DNA of 44,951 nucleotides from Acidobacteriota bacterium (GCA_003133645.1 PKYI01000055.1:25424-70374), one strand, 5' to 3'. Shown: positions 8,408 through 16,613, numbered from the stretch's first letter. Program-made: numbers and translations. The notes: a model not told the origin generated them from the sequence alone.

Positions 8408-9133
8408 ATGATGCGTCGTCTGTTGGTCGGGTTCGTGATAATCGCCGCTGTCGGCATGGCGAGCGGGGAGGAACTGTTCGTCCCCATGGTGGCCCAGCGC
8501 CAGGGGCTGGACGGCGCGTGGTGGAACACCGAGGTCTGGATCAGCAACCCGACGGTCGATACCGGTTCGTACGCGGCGGTCTTCCTCCCGGCCGGACAAC
8601 CCAACCTCGAGGGCTTGCGCGCGGATCCGCCGCCCGAGGACCTGCCGCCGGGCGCCACGGTCTACCGCAACGACCTCGTCCCGGAGGGCGGCATCGGCGT
8701 TCTCCGCTTCATCACCACACCTGGCGTCGTGGTCTTCAGCAGGGTGTTCAACGCAGCCGGCCGCGGGTCGTTCGGGCAGGGGATGCCGGCGATGCCGAAG
8801 AGTGCGGCGACGCGGCCGGGGGAGATCGTGCAACTCGTCGGCCTGCGCCGCACGCCCGCGTTCCGCACCAACATCTCGCTGTTCAACCCGTCCACCGAAA
8901 GCGGGGTGGTGCACGTCCGGCTCTACCTCCAGCGCGGCGAGGTGGCGGGTGAGGAATCGTACCGGCTCGCGCCCGGCGGGTACCTGCAGCTCGTCGACGC
9001 CCTGCACGCTCTCGGGGTCCCGCGCGGCGAGCACGTGCGCGCGGAGGTGACGGGCACGGTCCCGTTCTTCGCCTTCGCCTCGGTGATCGACGCCCGTTCG
9101 GGCGCCCCGACGCTGGTGCCCGCGGCGCACTGA
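8408..9133 (+). CDS. Secreted beta-rich hypothetical protein with duplicated N-rich motif
   Basis: A protein of 241 residues with a clean Sec signal peptide (MMRRLLVGF..., cleavage near Gly20). After it come two related segments: one with W..TEVWISNPT at about 40 and one with FRTNISLFNPSTESG at about 156. This suggests an internal duplication of a beta-sandwich-like module. Predicted beta content is high and there are no catalytic motifs. I have an impression that similar proteins are common in Acidobacteriota, but I cannot name a family from sequence alone. It is a single gene behind its own leaderless promoter. It may be a surface or periplasmic structural protein. Confidence 0.75.
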   Translation: MMRRLLVGFVIIAAVGMASGEELFVPMVAQRQGLDGAWWNTEVWISNPTVDTGSYAAVFLPAGQPNLEGLRADPPPEDLPPGATVYRNDLVPEGGIGVLRFITTPGVVVFSRVFNAAGRGSFGQGMPAMPKSAATRPGEIVQLVGLRRTPAFRTNISLFNPSTESGVVHVRLYLQRGEVAGEESYRLAPGGYLQLVDALHALGVPRGEHVRAEVTGTVPFFAFASVIDARSGAPTLVPAAH

Positions 9134-9197
9134 AACCGCCGGTCGGGACCGCGAAGGCCCGGCAGCGGTGGCTGCGGTCCGCCGACCGTGTCGCGCT

Positions 9198-9203
9198 TAT
9201 ACT
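9198..9203 (+). promoter_or_regulatory. -10 box of HDAC-like gene (leaderless type)
   Basis: TATACT ends 6 nt before the GTG start. No clear -35 and no Shine-Dalgarno are visible. Confidence 0.5.
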
Positions 9204-9209
9204 TCGACC

Positions 9210-11054
9210 GTGGAGCCAGCGAACGGTGAGCGCGCGTCCGGCGGGTTGCGCCGCGTGCTGCGGCGCCAGTGGCGGCGGTTGCGGTACGCGGCCCGCCCGC
9301 CCGCGGTGCGGTTCATCTACGACCCGGCCTACGAGCGCAACATCTGGGGCGTGCCGCTCGACCCGCTGCGCGCCGACCGCATCCTGGCGTTTCTCGCCAA
9401 CGAGGGGCTGGTCCGGCGTGAGGAGATCTCGGCGCCGCAGCCCGCCGCGCTCAAGAACATCCTGCTGGTCCACGCGCCGGGGTATCTGGACGCGCTGCAG
9501 CGCCCCGAGACGCTCACCGGGATCCTCGGCCGCGAGGTGAGCGACAGCGAGCTTGACCAGGTGCTCGACCTGCAGCGGCTCATGGTCGGCGGCACGATCC
9601 AGGCGACGCGCTGGGCGCTCGCGGCCCGGTGCGCCGCGGTCAACCTCGGCGGCGGTTTCCACCACGCGGGGCGCCTGCGCGGCATGGGGTTCTGCGTGTT
9701 CAACGACCTCGCCGTGGCGATCGCGCGCCTGCGGCAGCGCGGATTCACCGAGCGGGTGCTCGTGGTGGACCTCGATCTCCACGACGGCAACGGCACCCGC
9801 GAGATCTTCGCCGGGGACCCGACGGTGCACACCTTCTCGGTGCACAACGACCATTGGGGCGACACCGAGGCGGTCGCGTCCACCAGCATCGCCCTCGGCG
9901 GCGGGGTCGGCGACGAGCTGTACCTCGGCACGTTGCTCAAGGCGCTGCCCCCGGTGGTCGAGTCGTTCCGGCCGGGCCTGGTGCTTTACCTCGCCGGTTG
10001 CGACGTCGCGAGCGACGACGCGATCGGCAACTGGAAGATCACGGCCGAGGGGATCTTCGCCCGCGACCGGTTCGTGGTGGACCTCGTGCGCGGCCAGGGA
10101 GCGCGCCTGGTGGTGGTGCTCGGCGGCGGGTACGGCGACGCCGCGTGGCGTTACTCGGCGCGGTTTCTCGCCTGGCTTCTCGCCGGGTCGGCGATCGAAC
10201 CCCCCGACAACGAGGAGCTGACCCTGATGCGCTTTCGCCAGATCAAGGCCACGCTCGACCCGGTGCGCCTGACCTCGACCACCGGCCATGGCGGCTGGGA
10301 GCTTACCGAGGACGATCTGGTCGGCATCCTCCCCGGCGTGCCGCGGCACACGCGCTTCCTCGAGTACTTCTCAAAGGTCGGGATCGAACTCATCCTCGAG
10401 CGCTTCGGGATCCTGCAGCAGCTCCGCGCCCGCGGGTTCAAAGCCCCGGTCGTGCACCTCGAGCTCGAGCACCCGCTCGGCCAGACCCTGAAGATCTTCG
10501 GCAGTGCCGATCGCCGCGAGTTGCTGGTCGAGCTGCGGGTGCACCGGAGCACGCGCGCGGTGGTTGGGTGCGAGGTGCTCGAGATCGAGTGGCTGCTGCT
10601 GCAGAACCCGCGCGAGCAGTTCACGGGCAGCCGCGCCCCGCTGCCGGGGCAGCAACACCCGGGGCTCGGCATGCTCCGGGAGATCTTCGGCTGGCTGGTG
10701 GTGGTGAGCGAGACGCTCGCCCTCGACGGCATCGTGTTCCGGCCCAGCCACTACCACGTCGCGGCACTGTTCCACCGCTACACCCGCTTCCTCGACCCGG
10801 CGGCGGAGGCACTCATGCGGGCGCTCGAGCGCGTGCTGGCCGAGACGCCGCTCGAACCCGCGTCGCAGGCGGTCGAGGAGGGGCACGTGGTCCATGTTGC
10901 GACGGGCGAGCCGGTCCGCTGGGAGGGGTGGACGCTGGCGTTGGCCGCGACCGACCGGCTGCGGGCGCGCACCGAAGGGGACGCGTACGAGGACGCCGTG
11001 CGCGCGGCGACGCGCGACCTGCGCCTGGCGCTGGGCGAGGAGCCCCGGCAGTGA
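9210..11054 (+). CDS. Histone-deacetylase-family hydrolase with long C-terminal extension
   Basis: A protein of 614 residues. Residues of about 34-335 form an arginase/HDAC-fold domain of the HDAC/AcuC/acetylpolyamine-hydrolase family. The catalytic His pair is H151-H152 (GGGFHHAG). The zinc ligands are D189 and H191 (DLDLHDGNGT) and D265 (AGCDVASDD), and the catalytic Tyr is Y308 (GGGYGD). All key residues are present, so it should be an active Zn deacetylase. Residues of about 340-614 form an extra domain with no motif I recognise. HDAC-like enzymes of bacteria are usually 300-380 residues, so the extension is unusual. The GTG start is supported by the TATACT box just upstream. The substrate (acetyl-lysine or acetylpolyamine) is not determined. 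Confidence 0.85.
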   Translation: MEPANGERASGGLRRVLRRQWRRLRYAARPPAVRFIYDPAYERNIWGVPLDPLRADRILAFLANEGLVRREEISAPQPAALKNILLVHAPGYLDALQRPETLTGILGREVSDSELDQVLDLQRLMVGGTIQATRWALAARCAAVNLGGGFHHAGRLRGMGFCVFNDLAVAIARLRQRGFTERVLVVDLDLHDGNGTREIFAGDPTVHTFSVHNDHWGDTEAVASTSIALGGGVGDELYLGTLLKALPPVVESFRPGLVLYLAGCDVASDDAIGNWKITAEGIFARDRFVVDLVRGQGARLVVVLGGGYGDAAWRYSARFLAWLLAGSAIEPPDNEELTLMRFRQIKATLDPVRLTSTTGHGGWELTEDDLVGILPGVPRHTRFLEYFSKVGIELILERFGILQQLRARGFKAPVVHLELEHPLGQTLKIFGSADRRELLVELRVHRSTRAVVGCEVLEIEWLLLQNPREQFTGSRAPLPGQQHPGLGMLREIFGWLVVVSETLALDGIVFRPSHYHVAALFHRYTRFLDPAAEALMRALERVLAETPLEPASQAVEEGHVVHVATGEPVRWEGWTLALAATDRLRARTEGDAYEDAVRAATRDLRLALGEEPRQ

Positions 11055-11070
11055 ACGCCGGCCGCCGCCG

Positions 11071-12264
11071 TCAGCCGACGGCGCCGTAGGCGACGTCGTG
11101 GGGATGGTCCTCGCTTTTCCGGCGGCGCTTCTCGAGGTACATCCGGTCGTCGGCTTCGCGCAGCGCCGCCTCGGGCTCGCCGCTGGGTGCGAGGCTGGCG
11201 ATCCCGACCGAGATGCGGCACGGCGGCGTGCCCTCCTCGCCCTCCGCGAGGTCGGTGCGCAGCTTCCCCACGCGCGTCCCGACGGCCTCCGGGTCGAGTC
11301 CGGGCGCGATGACGAGGAACTCGTCGCCGCCGAGCCGGAACAACCTGTCGTCGCTCCGGAAAGTGTGTCTTAGCGCGGCGGCGACCCGCAGCAGGCAGGC
11401 GTCGCCGGCGATGTGTCCGAAGCGGTCGTTGATGTCCTTGAAGTTGTCCACGTCGAGGAAGATCACGGCGGCGCCGGCGGCCCGCACCCGCTCCATCTCG
11501 TCGCGCAACCGGCGCCGGTTCGCCAGCGCGGTCAGCGGGTCGAGGTCCACGAGCTGCCGCAGGCTCTCCTGGGATACGAGCAGCTCCCGGTTGAGGTGCT
11601 CGAGGTGCTGCGAGGACGATCCCTCGATCACCACGAGGATCGCCAGCGCCATGAACAGCTCGGCCCCGGCGTCGAGGAACGGGGCGTACTGCGCCTGGCG
11701 AGCGAGCGCCGCGCCGCCCCACACCGTCGGGAGCAGCAGCGGCACGTAGTGGAGGAAGAGCACGCTCTCCGCGAGCAGGGCGGTCCCCAGCCAGCGCGAG
11801 CGCGGGACGCGCGGTCGGCGCAGCACCCACACCGCACCGGAGGTGAGGAAGACGCCGGTGAGGAGAGACATCCCGAGCTGGAGGATCTCGCGGGTTGGGG
11901 CGAGCAGGCCGAGGGCAAGGCTCCACGCGGCCACGGCCGCAACGATCCACCGCAGCCGGGGGGACTGGACGCCGCCGGGCCGGAAGTGGTTGCGGGCGCC
12001 GGTCAGCAGCAGGAGGACATAGGCGGTCTTGAGCGCGACGTAGGCGGTGAGCGCCAAGCGCACGGCGGGCGGCGGCGAGAAGGTCGTTGCCAGGAACGCG
12101 GAGGTGACCGCGGCGGCGTCGGCGACCCACGCCGCCGCCCAGATGCGGACCTCCTGCAGGCGGATCGTCCGCATGAGGACGATGAAGAAGGCGGCCAGCA
12201 GCGTCGCGGTCCCGAGTTGGACCCCGAGCGACCAGCGCGCCAGCAGCTCGACCTCGGAGCTCAC
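11071..12264 (-). CDS. Membrane-bound diguanylate cyclase (GGDEF)
   Basis: A protein of 397 residues. About six hydrophobic segments fill residues 10-210, followed by a short linker helix and a GGDEF domain at about 235-385. The active-site motif RLGGDEF is intact, so it should make c-di-GMP from GTP. An RxxD inhibitory site (RSDD) lies exactly five residues before GGDEF, which predicts product feedback inhibition. There is no EAL domain. The GTG start (minus-strand 12264) is preceded by GGGGGA. It lies downstream of the AhpD-like gene on the same strand, separated by the GC hairpin repeat, so it is probably a separate unit. The N-terminal membrane part may sense an unknown signal. Confidence 0.9.
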   Translation of the reverse strand: MSSEVELLARWSLGVQLGTATLLAAFFIVLMRTIRLQEVRIWAAAWVADAAAVTSAFLATTFSPPPAVRLALTAYVALKTAYVLLLLTGARNHFRPGGVQSPRLRWIVAAVAAWSLALGLLAPTREILQLGMSLLTGVFLTSGAVWVLRRPRVPRSRWLGTALLAESVLFLHYVPLLLPTVWGGAALARQAQYAPFLDAGAELFMALAILVVIEGSSSQHLEHLNRELLVSQESLRQLVDLDPLTALANRRRLRDEMERVRAAGAAVIFLDVDNFKDINDRFGHIAGDACLLRVAAALRHTFRSDDRLFRLGGDEFLVIAPGLDPEAVGTRVGKLRTDLAEGEEGTPPCRISVGIASLAPSGEPEAALREADDRMYLEKRRRKSEDHPHDVAYGAVG

Positions 12265-12347
12265 GGTGTCCGTCCCCCAGTCGTTGTCATAACGCCGGCC
12301 GCGCTCGAGCTATTCCTCGCTTCGTGGCTCCCTACGAACCGGTCTCG

Positions 12348-12380
12348 ATGTGGGGCGCGCCCGCCGGGCGCGCGGTCGTT
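12348..12380. repeat. GC hairpin repeat, copy 2
   Basis: Same 33 bp unit as at 55-88: ATGTGG, the GCGCGCCC-GCC-GGGCGCGC hairpin, then GGTCGTT. It directly abuts, and shares two bases with, the stop codon of the AhpD-like gene on the minus strand. Confidence 0.75.
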
Positions 12381-12735
12381 ACAGCTCGATGTCGCTACGG
12401 CCCGCGAGTTGGTCGAGCGTCGTGACCGCGTGGCGCACGTGGGGGATCACGATCGAGCCGCCCACCACCAGCCCGACGTTGAGGGCGTCCACGATCTCGG
12501 GCGTCGTCCAGCCGGCCTTGACGCACTGGATGAGGTGGTAGTCCACGCAGTCGTTGCAGCGCAGGACGAGCGAGGCGACGAGGCCGAGCAGCTCCTTGAC
12601 CCGTCCGGGGAGGGCGTCGTCCCGGTAGGCGGCGTCGTCGAGGTTGAAGAACCTCTTGATGCCGAGGTGGTCCTGCTGCAGGACCGACGCGTTGGCTGCC
12701 CGCCTTGCCGCGATGAACTCGTCGATGTCGCTCAT
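12379..12735 (-). CDS. Carboxymuconolactone decarboxylase (AhpD-like) family protein
   Basis: A small all-helical protein of 118 residues. The CxxC redox motif is in LRCNDCVDYH, with the His six residues after the first Cys, as in AhpD-like alkylhydroperoxidases. Members use the cysteine pair for peroxide reduction or disulfide exchange; some are only core-fold homologues. The start is the ATG at 12733-12735, preceded by GGAGG at about 5 nt. Single gene; the downstream hairpin may stabilise the 3' end. The specific role is not known. Confidence 0.85.
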   Translation of the reverse strand: MSDIDEFIAARRAANASVLQQDHLGIKRFFNLDDAAYRDDALPGRVKELLGLVASLVLRCNDCVDYHLIQCVKAGWTTPEIVDALNVGLVVGGSIVIPHVRHAVTTLDQLAGRSDIEL

Positions 12736-12870
12736 GTCGCCTCCGCCCTGAGGCTTCAAGCTACCGCAACTCCGAGGCCGCTTCCAGTGGCGCCGGCGGG
12801 CCGCCCGCGCGCGGGGCCCCGCAACCGCTCCGGAGGTGACGAGGATCGCACGCTGTGCGGCGGTGTCGAG

Positions 12871-12876
12871 TACAAT
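12871..12876 (+). promoter_or_regulatory. -10 box of dacB (leaderless type)
   Basis: TACAAT, 8 nt before the GTG start, with no Shine-Dalgarno between. Confidence 0.5.
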
Positions 12877-12884
12877 CACCGGCT

Positions 12885-14228
12885 GTGAAGCGTTTCCTCG
12901 CCCTCACCCTCGGTTGCCTCACGCTGGCCGCAACCATCTCGGAAGGTGCGCGCCCGGCGCCACGCCGGCGGCGGATGAGCCGCCCGGTCAACCTGGTCTG
13001 GTACGCCGAGGCCCTCGACGGACAGCCGGTCGAGGCGCGGCAGCCCGACGAGCCGATCAACCCGGCGTCGGTCGTCAAGATCGCGACCTCGCTGTGGTCG
13101 CTCGAGCGGCTCGGCCCCAATTTCCGCTTCGAGACGCGCTTCTTCGCCCGCGGCACCATCGACCCGGTGCGGCGGGTGCTGAACGGCGACCTCGTCGTGC
13201 AGGGGGGCGGCGACCCCGATTTTCACGTCGAGAACGCCTTCCTGGTTGCCCAGGCGCTCAACGAGCTGCACGTGGAGCGTGTCACAGGTTCCGTCATCGT
13301 CAACCGGCGGTTCTGGATGGGGTGGGAGAACGGTTCCGAGGGGCGGCAACCCGACCCGGTCAAACGCGGGATGCTGATGGCGACCCGGCTGCGCCAGGCT
13401 CTCGACCCGAGGCGCTGGAACGGCCCCACCAGGGCGGCCTGGCGCGAGTTCACGCTGCGCCGGAGCCTCATCGCGTCGCGGCCGCCCCGGGTTGTCGTCG
13501 CGGGCGGCGCCGGCGTCGACGGCGGGGCGGCCCCAGGCGAGATGCTCGTGGTCCACCGGTCGCAACCCCTGGCCGACATCCTGCGCCGTTTCAACTGCTA
13601 CTCGAACAACGATATCGAACGCGTCGCCGCGAGCGTGGGCTCGGTTGACGACTTGGCCGCATTCGTGGCCGAGCGCTGCGGCGTGCCGCGCGAGACCGTC
13701 GAGCTGCAGACCGCCTCGGGCCTCGGCGAGAACCGCCTCACCCCGCGGTTGATCGTGCACCTGCTGCGGGAGTTAAAGAAGACCTGCGAGCGCCTGCACC
13801 TTCCGGTCGAGGCGCTGCTGCCGGTCGCGGGGTGCGATCCGGGCACGGTGAACCACCAGTTCCCGGAACTGGCCGACGGGCCCAACACCACGGCCGTCGT
13901 CGGCAAGACAGGGACGCTCACCACCACCGACGGCGGCATCGCCGTGCTCGCTGGGATCGCCCGCACCGGCCAGGGCGATCTGCTGTTCTGCGTGGCGGTG
14001 CCGCACGCGGGCGGCCAACTCAAAGGCGCGCGTCATGCCGAGGAAAAATGGGTGCTCGACCTGCTCGGCGCCCACGGCGGCGGCCAGCCCCGCCCGTGTG
14101 CCGGGATGCTCACCGCGCCCGATACCGGAGCCAGCGTCATCCTGCTTGGCGACCACGTGCTCCCGCCGCTCGGCGGGACCTCCTCGGTGACTCCACCCCC
14201 TCAGCCAACCGCGGCCGTGAACAAGTAG
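12885..14228 (+). CDS. dacB: D-alanyl-D-alanine carboxypeptidase/endopeptidase, PBP4 type (peptidase S13)
   Basis: A periplasmic penicillin-binding protein of class C, 447 residues, that trims or cleaves peptidoglycan peptides. It has a signal peptide at 1-22 (MKRFLALTLG...). The three catalytic motifs of the family are present: SxxK as S62-V-V-K65 in NPASVVK, SxN in CYSNNDIE, and KTG in VVGKTGTL. Typical S13 segments LNGDLVVQGGGDP and ASGLGENRLTPR are also seen. The GTG start is chosen because the signal peptide begins there and a TACAAT box lies 8 nt upstream. The C-terminal tail is proline-rich. Confidence 0.92.
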   Translation: MKRFLALTLGCLTLAATISEGARPAPRRRRMSRPVNLVWYAEALDGQPVEARQPDEPINPASVVKIATSLWSLERLGPNFRFETRFFARGTIDPVRRVLNGDLVVQGGGDPDFHVENAFLVAQALNELHVERVTGSVIVNRRFWMGWENGSEGRQPDPVKRGMLMATRLRQALDPRRWNGPTRAAWREFTLRRSLIASRPPRVVVAGGAGVDGGAAPGEMLVVHRSQPLADILRRFNCYSNNDIERVAASVGSVDDLAAFVAERCGVPRETVELQTASGLGENRLTPRLIVHLLRELKKTCERLHLPVEALLPVAGCDPGTVNHQFPELADGPNTTAVVGKTGTLTTTDGGIAVLAGIARTGQGDLLFCVAVPHAGGQLKGARHAEEKWVLDLLGAHGGGQPRPCAGMLTAPDTGASVILLGDHVLPPLGGTSSVTPPPQPTAAVNK

Positions 14229-14338
14229 AAAGACGGAAGACGGAAAAGGGGAGAGGGAAAACGGGACGCGAGCTACCGTACCGCTCCTTGTCTTCCCTTT
14301 CCCATTTTCCTTCTACCCTCTTCCCTTCGCCCGTCCTG
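14226..14338. terminator. Polypurine/polypyrimidine inverted element between convergent genes
   Basis: A purine arm (GAAGACGGAAAAGGGGAGAG and onward) starts at the dacB stop. A pyrimidine arm (TTCCCTTTCCCATTTTCC, then more pyrimidines) runs up to the stop of the convergent ATPase gene. The arms pair imperfectly. Same kind as the element at 3718-3837; possibly a bidirectional terminator. Confidence 0.45.
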
Positions 14339-15814
14339 TCACATCTCGGGGCGGCCGGGGGTGGTGGCGGGGAGCGCACGGGTGCGCGCCCACGAGCGGA
14401 TGGCTTTGATCTGCTCGGACATCGTGGTCGAGAGCGGCACGATCTGCCCCATCGCCATCAGCAGGTCGCGCTCCTCGACGGGGCGGCCCTCGGCGTTGCA
14501 CGCGATGCGGGCCGAAACCACGGCCTGCTCGATCTCGGCGCCGTTCCAGCCGCGCCCGGCGGAGGCGAGGAGCACGAGGTCGTACTTGCCGGGGTCGAGC
14601 GCCTGGCCGCGCAGGTGGATGCCGAGGATCTCCTTGCGTTCCTCCTCGTTCGGCAGCTCGACGAAGAACACCTGGTCGAAGCGCCCCTTGCGGATGATCT
14701 CGGCGGGCAGTAAGGCGATTCGGTTAGCGGTGGCCGCGACGAAGACGTCGGCGCGGTGCTCCTGCATCCAGGTCAGGAACGTCGAGAAGATCCGCGTCAT
14801 CGAGCCGGTCGCGCCCTCGGAGTAACCGGCGACCCCCATCTCGATCTCGTCGATCCACAGCACCGCCGGCGCCACCGCTTCGACGGCTTCGAGCGCGCGG
14901 TGGAACACCCACTCAGGCGAGCCCTGCACCCCCGCAAACACGAGGTTCATGTCGAGGCGGAAGAGGGGGAGCTTCCACTCTGTCGCGATGACCTTCACCG
15001 CCAGCGACTTGCCGCACCCGGACATGCCCATCAGCAGCACGCCCTTCGGCCGCGGCAGCCCCTGGGCCATCGCCTGCGGCGTGAACAGGGAGGCGCGCTG
15101 GCGCACCCACACCTTGAGCTGGTCGAGGCCCCCGAGGTCGCCAAGGCTCCTGATCGGGGGGACGAACTCAAGAATCCCCTCCTTGCGCATGATCTGCTCC
15201 TTCTCGGCGAGCACCTCGGCCATGAACGCGTCGTCCACGGTCTGGTGGCGCGTGAGAAGGCGCCGCAGCAGGCTCTCGACCTCGAGCAGCGACATCCCCC
15301 GGAGCGCGCCGATCAGGATCTGGGCGCGGTCGGGGTCGGCGGTCCGGCTGGTCTGCTGCAGGACGGCGGCGACGACCGCAGCGACCTCGCTCTCGTCGGG
15401 GAACAGCGAGGTCACGACGTAGGTCAGCGGCTTCATCTCGTACGGCACCTCGCCCTCGGGGGCGAGCGTGAAGAGGAACCGGCCGGTGTTGCGGATCGCG
15501 GCCGCGGTGTCGCGCAACCGCCGGAGCAGCGGACGGTTCCCCGGCAGCAGCGCCTGTAGGTCTTTGAAGACGTAGAAGCCGCGCGGTCCCTGGGTTTCCA
15601 GCCAGCGCAGCGCGGTGATCGGGTCCTCGGTGCCGGGCTGGCCGGTGAGGCCGTCGAGGCAGTTCCAGGTGACCACCGGCAGCGGCTGCGGCTTGGCGCC
15701 GGCGGCGAAGCGCTGAATCAACCGCTCGATGCGGTCCTCCTCGTTGGACAGGACCATGATCAGGGGGTAGGCGCTGGCGAGCGCCGTGTGGATCTGTTCG
15801 ACGGTGGTGGCCAT
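14339..15814 (-). CDS. AAA ATPase, Ycf46-like
   Basis: A protein of 491 residues. The N-terminal 220 residues resemble the divergent, P-loop-lacking half of Ycf46-type ATPases. The C-terminal AAA module has Walker A GMSGCGKS, Walker B VLWIDEIE and the arginine-finger region IRKGRFDQVFF. Cyanobacterial and plastid Ycf46 proteins have this architecture and have been linked to regulation of carbon uptake or photosynthesis; in heterotrophs the role is unknown. It is a single gene with a -10 (TACAAT) 6 nt before the ATG and no Shine-Dalgarno. Classification is fairly sure, function is not. Confidence 0.85.
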   Translation of the reverse strand: MATTVEQIHTALASAYPLIMVLSNEEDRIERLIQRFAAGAKPQPLPVVTWNCLDGLTGQPGTEDPITALRWLETQGPRGFYVFKDLQALLPGNRPLLRRLRDTAAAIRNTGRFLFTLAPEGEVPYEMKPLTYVVTSLFPDESEVAAVVAAVLQQTSRTADPDRAQILIGALRGMSLLEVESLLRRLLTRHQTVDDAFMAEVLAEKEQIMRKEGILEFVPPIRSLGDLGGLDQLKVWVRQRASLFTPQAMAQGLPRPKGVLLMGMSGCGKSLAVKVIATEWKLPLFRLDMNLVFAGVQGSPEWVFHRALEAVEAVAPAVLWIDEIEMGVAGYSEGATGSMTRIFSTFLTWMQEHRADVFVAATANRIALLPAEIIRKGRFDQVFFVELPNEEERKEILGIHLRGQALDPGKYDLVLLASAGRGWNGAEIEQAVVSARIACNAEGRPVEERDLLMAMGQIVPLSTTMSEQIKAIRSWARTRALPATTPGRPEM

Positions 15815-15820
15815 GCCACC

Positions 15821-15826
15821 ATTGTA
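15821..15826 (-). promoter_or_regulatory. -10 box of AAA ATPase gene (leaderless type)
   Basis: TACAAT on the minus strand, 6 nt before the ATG. Confidence 0.5.
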
Positions 15827-15857
15827 GAAGACCTTGCCTTGCTGGGCGCCGCCGGCG

Positions 15858-16025
15858 GGCGCCGCCGATAGCGGACCATCCGCGGCGTTGCGCTCGCCCC
15901 GTTCGCATCCTCACGTACCCTCCGGGTACGCTCCGGTGCGGCGGGGTTCGCGCGCCTTGCGGCTGGCCCACTCTCGGCGGCGCGGCTACACGCCCCGAGT
16001 GGCGAGGCCCTGCCTGCGGTGGAGC
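15858..16025 (+). repeat. Structured dispersed repeat, copy A
   Basis: About 170 bp running from GGGCGCCGCCGATAGCGG through the hairpin CGTACCCTCCGGGTACG (15914-15930) to GGCGCGGCTACACGCC and GAGGCCCTGCCTGCGG. Copy B (35319-35455) and inverted copy C (37501-37664) share the order of blocks, and the hairpin stem covaries in copy C. No coding content is evident. Confidence 0.75.
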
Positions 16026-16107
16026 GTTCGTCTTCGAGGGGGACGCTCAAAGCCGCGCGGCCTGCGGCCGGCGCGGCCGGGTCAGGCGTGGGGCGCGGCC
16101 GAATCCG

Positions 16108-16140
16108 ATGTGGGGCGCGCCCGCCGGGCGCGCTGTCGTT
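16108..16140. repeat. GC hairpin repeat, copy 3
   Basis: Same 33 bp unit as at 55-88 and 12348-12380, with a single G to T change after the hairpin (CTGTCGTT). It is followed by CACTGACC/CTGACCACTGA words that also follow copy 1. Confidence 0.75.
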
Positions 16141-16206
16141 GAGCCCCACTGACCCAGCCACCGCTGACCACTGAGCACCGGCCACGTTTTCAGGTGACCG
16201 GACCGC

Positions 16207-16262
16207 TGGTTCCGGCGGCGTGGCTGCACGCCCCAAGTTGCGGCGCCCTGACTTTGGTGGAG
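16207..16262 (+). repeat. Partial copy E of structured dispersed repeat
   Basis: Matches only the 3' third of copy A: GGCGTGGCTGCACGCCCC, then CGCCCTG and GGTGGAG. Confidence 0.55.
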
Positions 16263-16337
16263 TGGTCATCCGGCCCGCTCGCGGCGGCGGGCCTACCCGG
16301 CGCTCGCGAGAGCACTGTTTGCGGGCCGACCGTTTGC

Positions 16338-16415
16338 TACACTCCGCTGTCGTCGCGGTTGCTGTTGTACCGAGATGCCGGAGTGGCGGAATGGCAGACG
16401 CGCGACTCAAGACCC
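16338..16415 (+). pseudogene. Partial tRNA-Leu duplicate (promoter plus 5' half only)
   Basis: A TACACT box at 16338-16343 lies 33 nt before GCCGGAGTGGCGGAATGGCA at 16377, exactly as in the intact gene 151 bp downstream. The acceptor 5' strand and D arm match, then the copy loses two G residues before the anticodon (GCGCGACTCAAGACCC). No T arm and no CTCCGGC acceptor 3' strand follow. It cannot fold as a tRNA and looks like a broken tandem copy. Confidence 0.8.
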
Positions 16416-16488
16416 TGACATCTGGCGAAACCCACCGCCCCCGCGATTATCGAACCCGCCGGCGGTGATGGGCCGGTCGACCGTTTGC

Positions 16489-16494
16489 TACACT
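16489..16494 (+). promoter_or_regulatory. -10 box of tRNA-Leu gene
   Basis: TACACT within CCGTTTGCTACACTCC, 33 nt before the mature tRNA 5' end. The same block is found upstream of the partial copy. Confidence 0.5.
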
Positions 16495-16527
16495 CCACGC
16501 GCCGCACCGCTGTAGAGGTTTCAGGTT

Positions 16528-16613
16528 GCCGGAGTGGCGGAATGGCAGACGCGCGGGACTCAAAATCCCGTGTCCGCAAGGGCGTGAGGGTTCGACTCCC
16601 TCCTCCGGCACCA
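16528..16613 (+). tRNA. tRNA-Leu (CAA)
   Basis: An 86 nt gene with encoded CCA. Acceptor GCCGGAG pairs with CTCCGGC. The anticodon stem CGGGA/TCCCG encloses the loop CTCAAAA, giving anticodon CAA, which reads UUG. The long class II variable arm (TGTCCGCAAGGGCGT region) and the T arm GGGTTCGACTCCC support leucine. Confidence 0.97.

Larger units (their letters stand above)
15815..16376. other. Gene-free region holding dispersed repeats
   Basis: No credible gene. It contains the ATPase promoter, repeat copy A (about 15858-16025), GC hairpin copy 3 (16108-16140), a run of CACTGACC-like words, partial repeat copy E (about 16207-16262) and the upstream copy of the tRNA promoter. Confidence 0.7.

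Noticed and set aside
16377-16470. A second functional tRNA-Leu
   Set aside because: No matching acceptor 3' strand, no T arm and a two-base deletion before the anticodon; only the 5' half is present.
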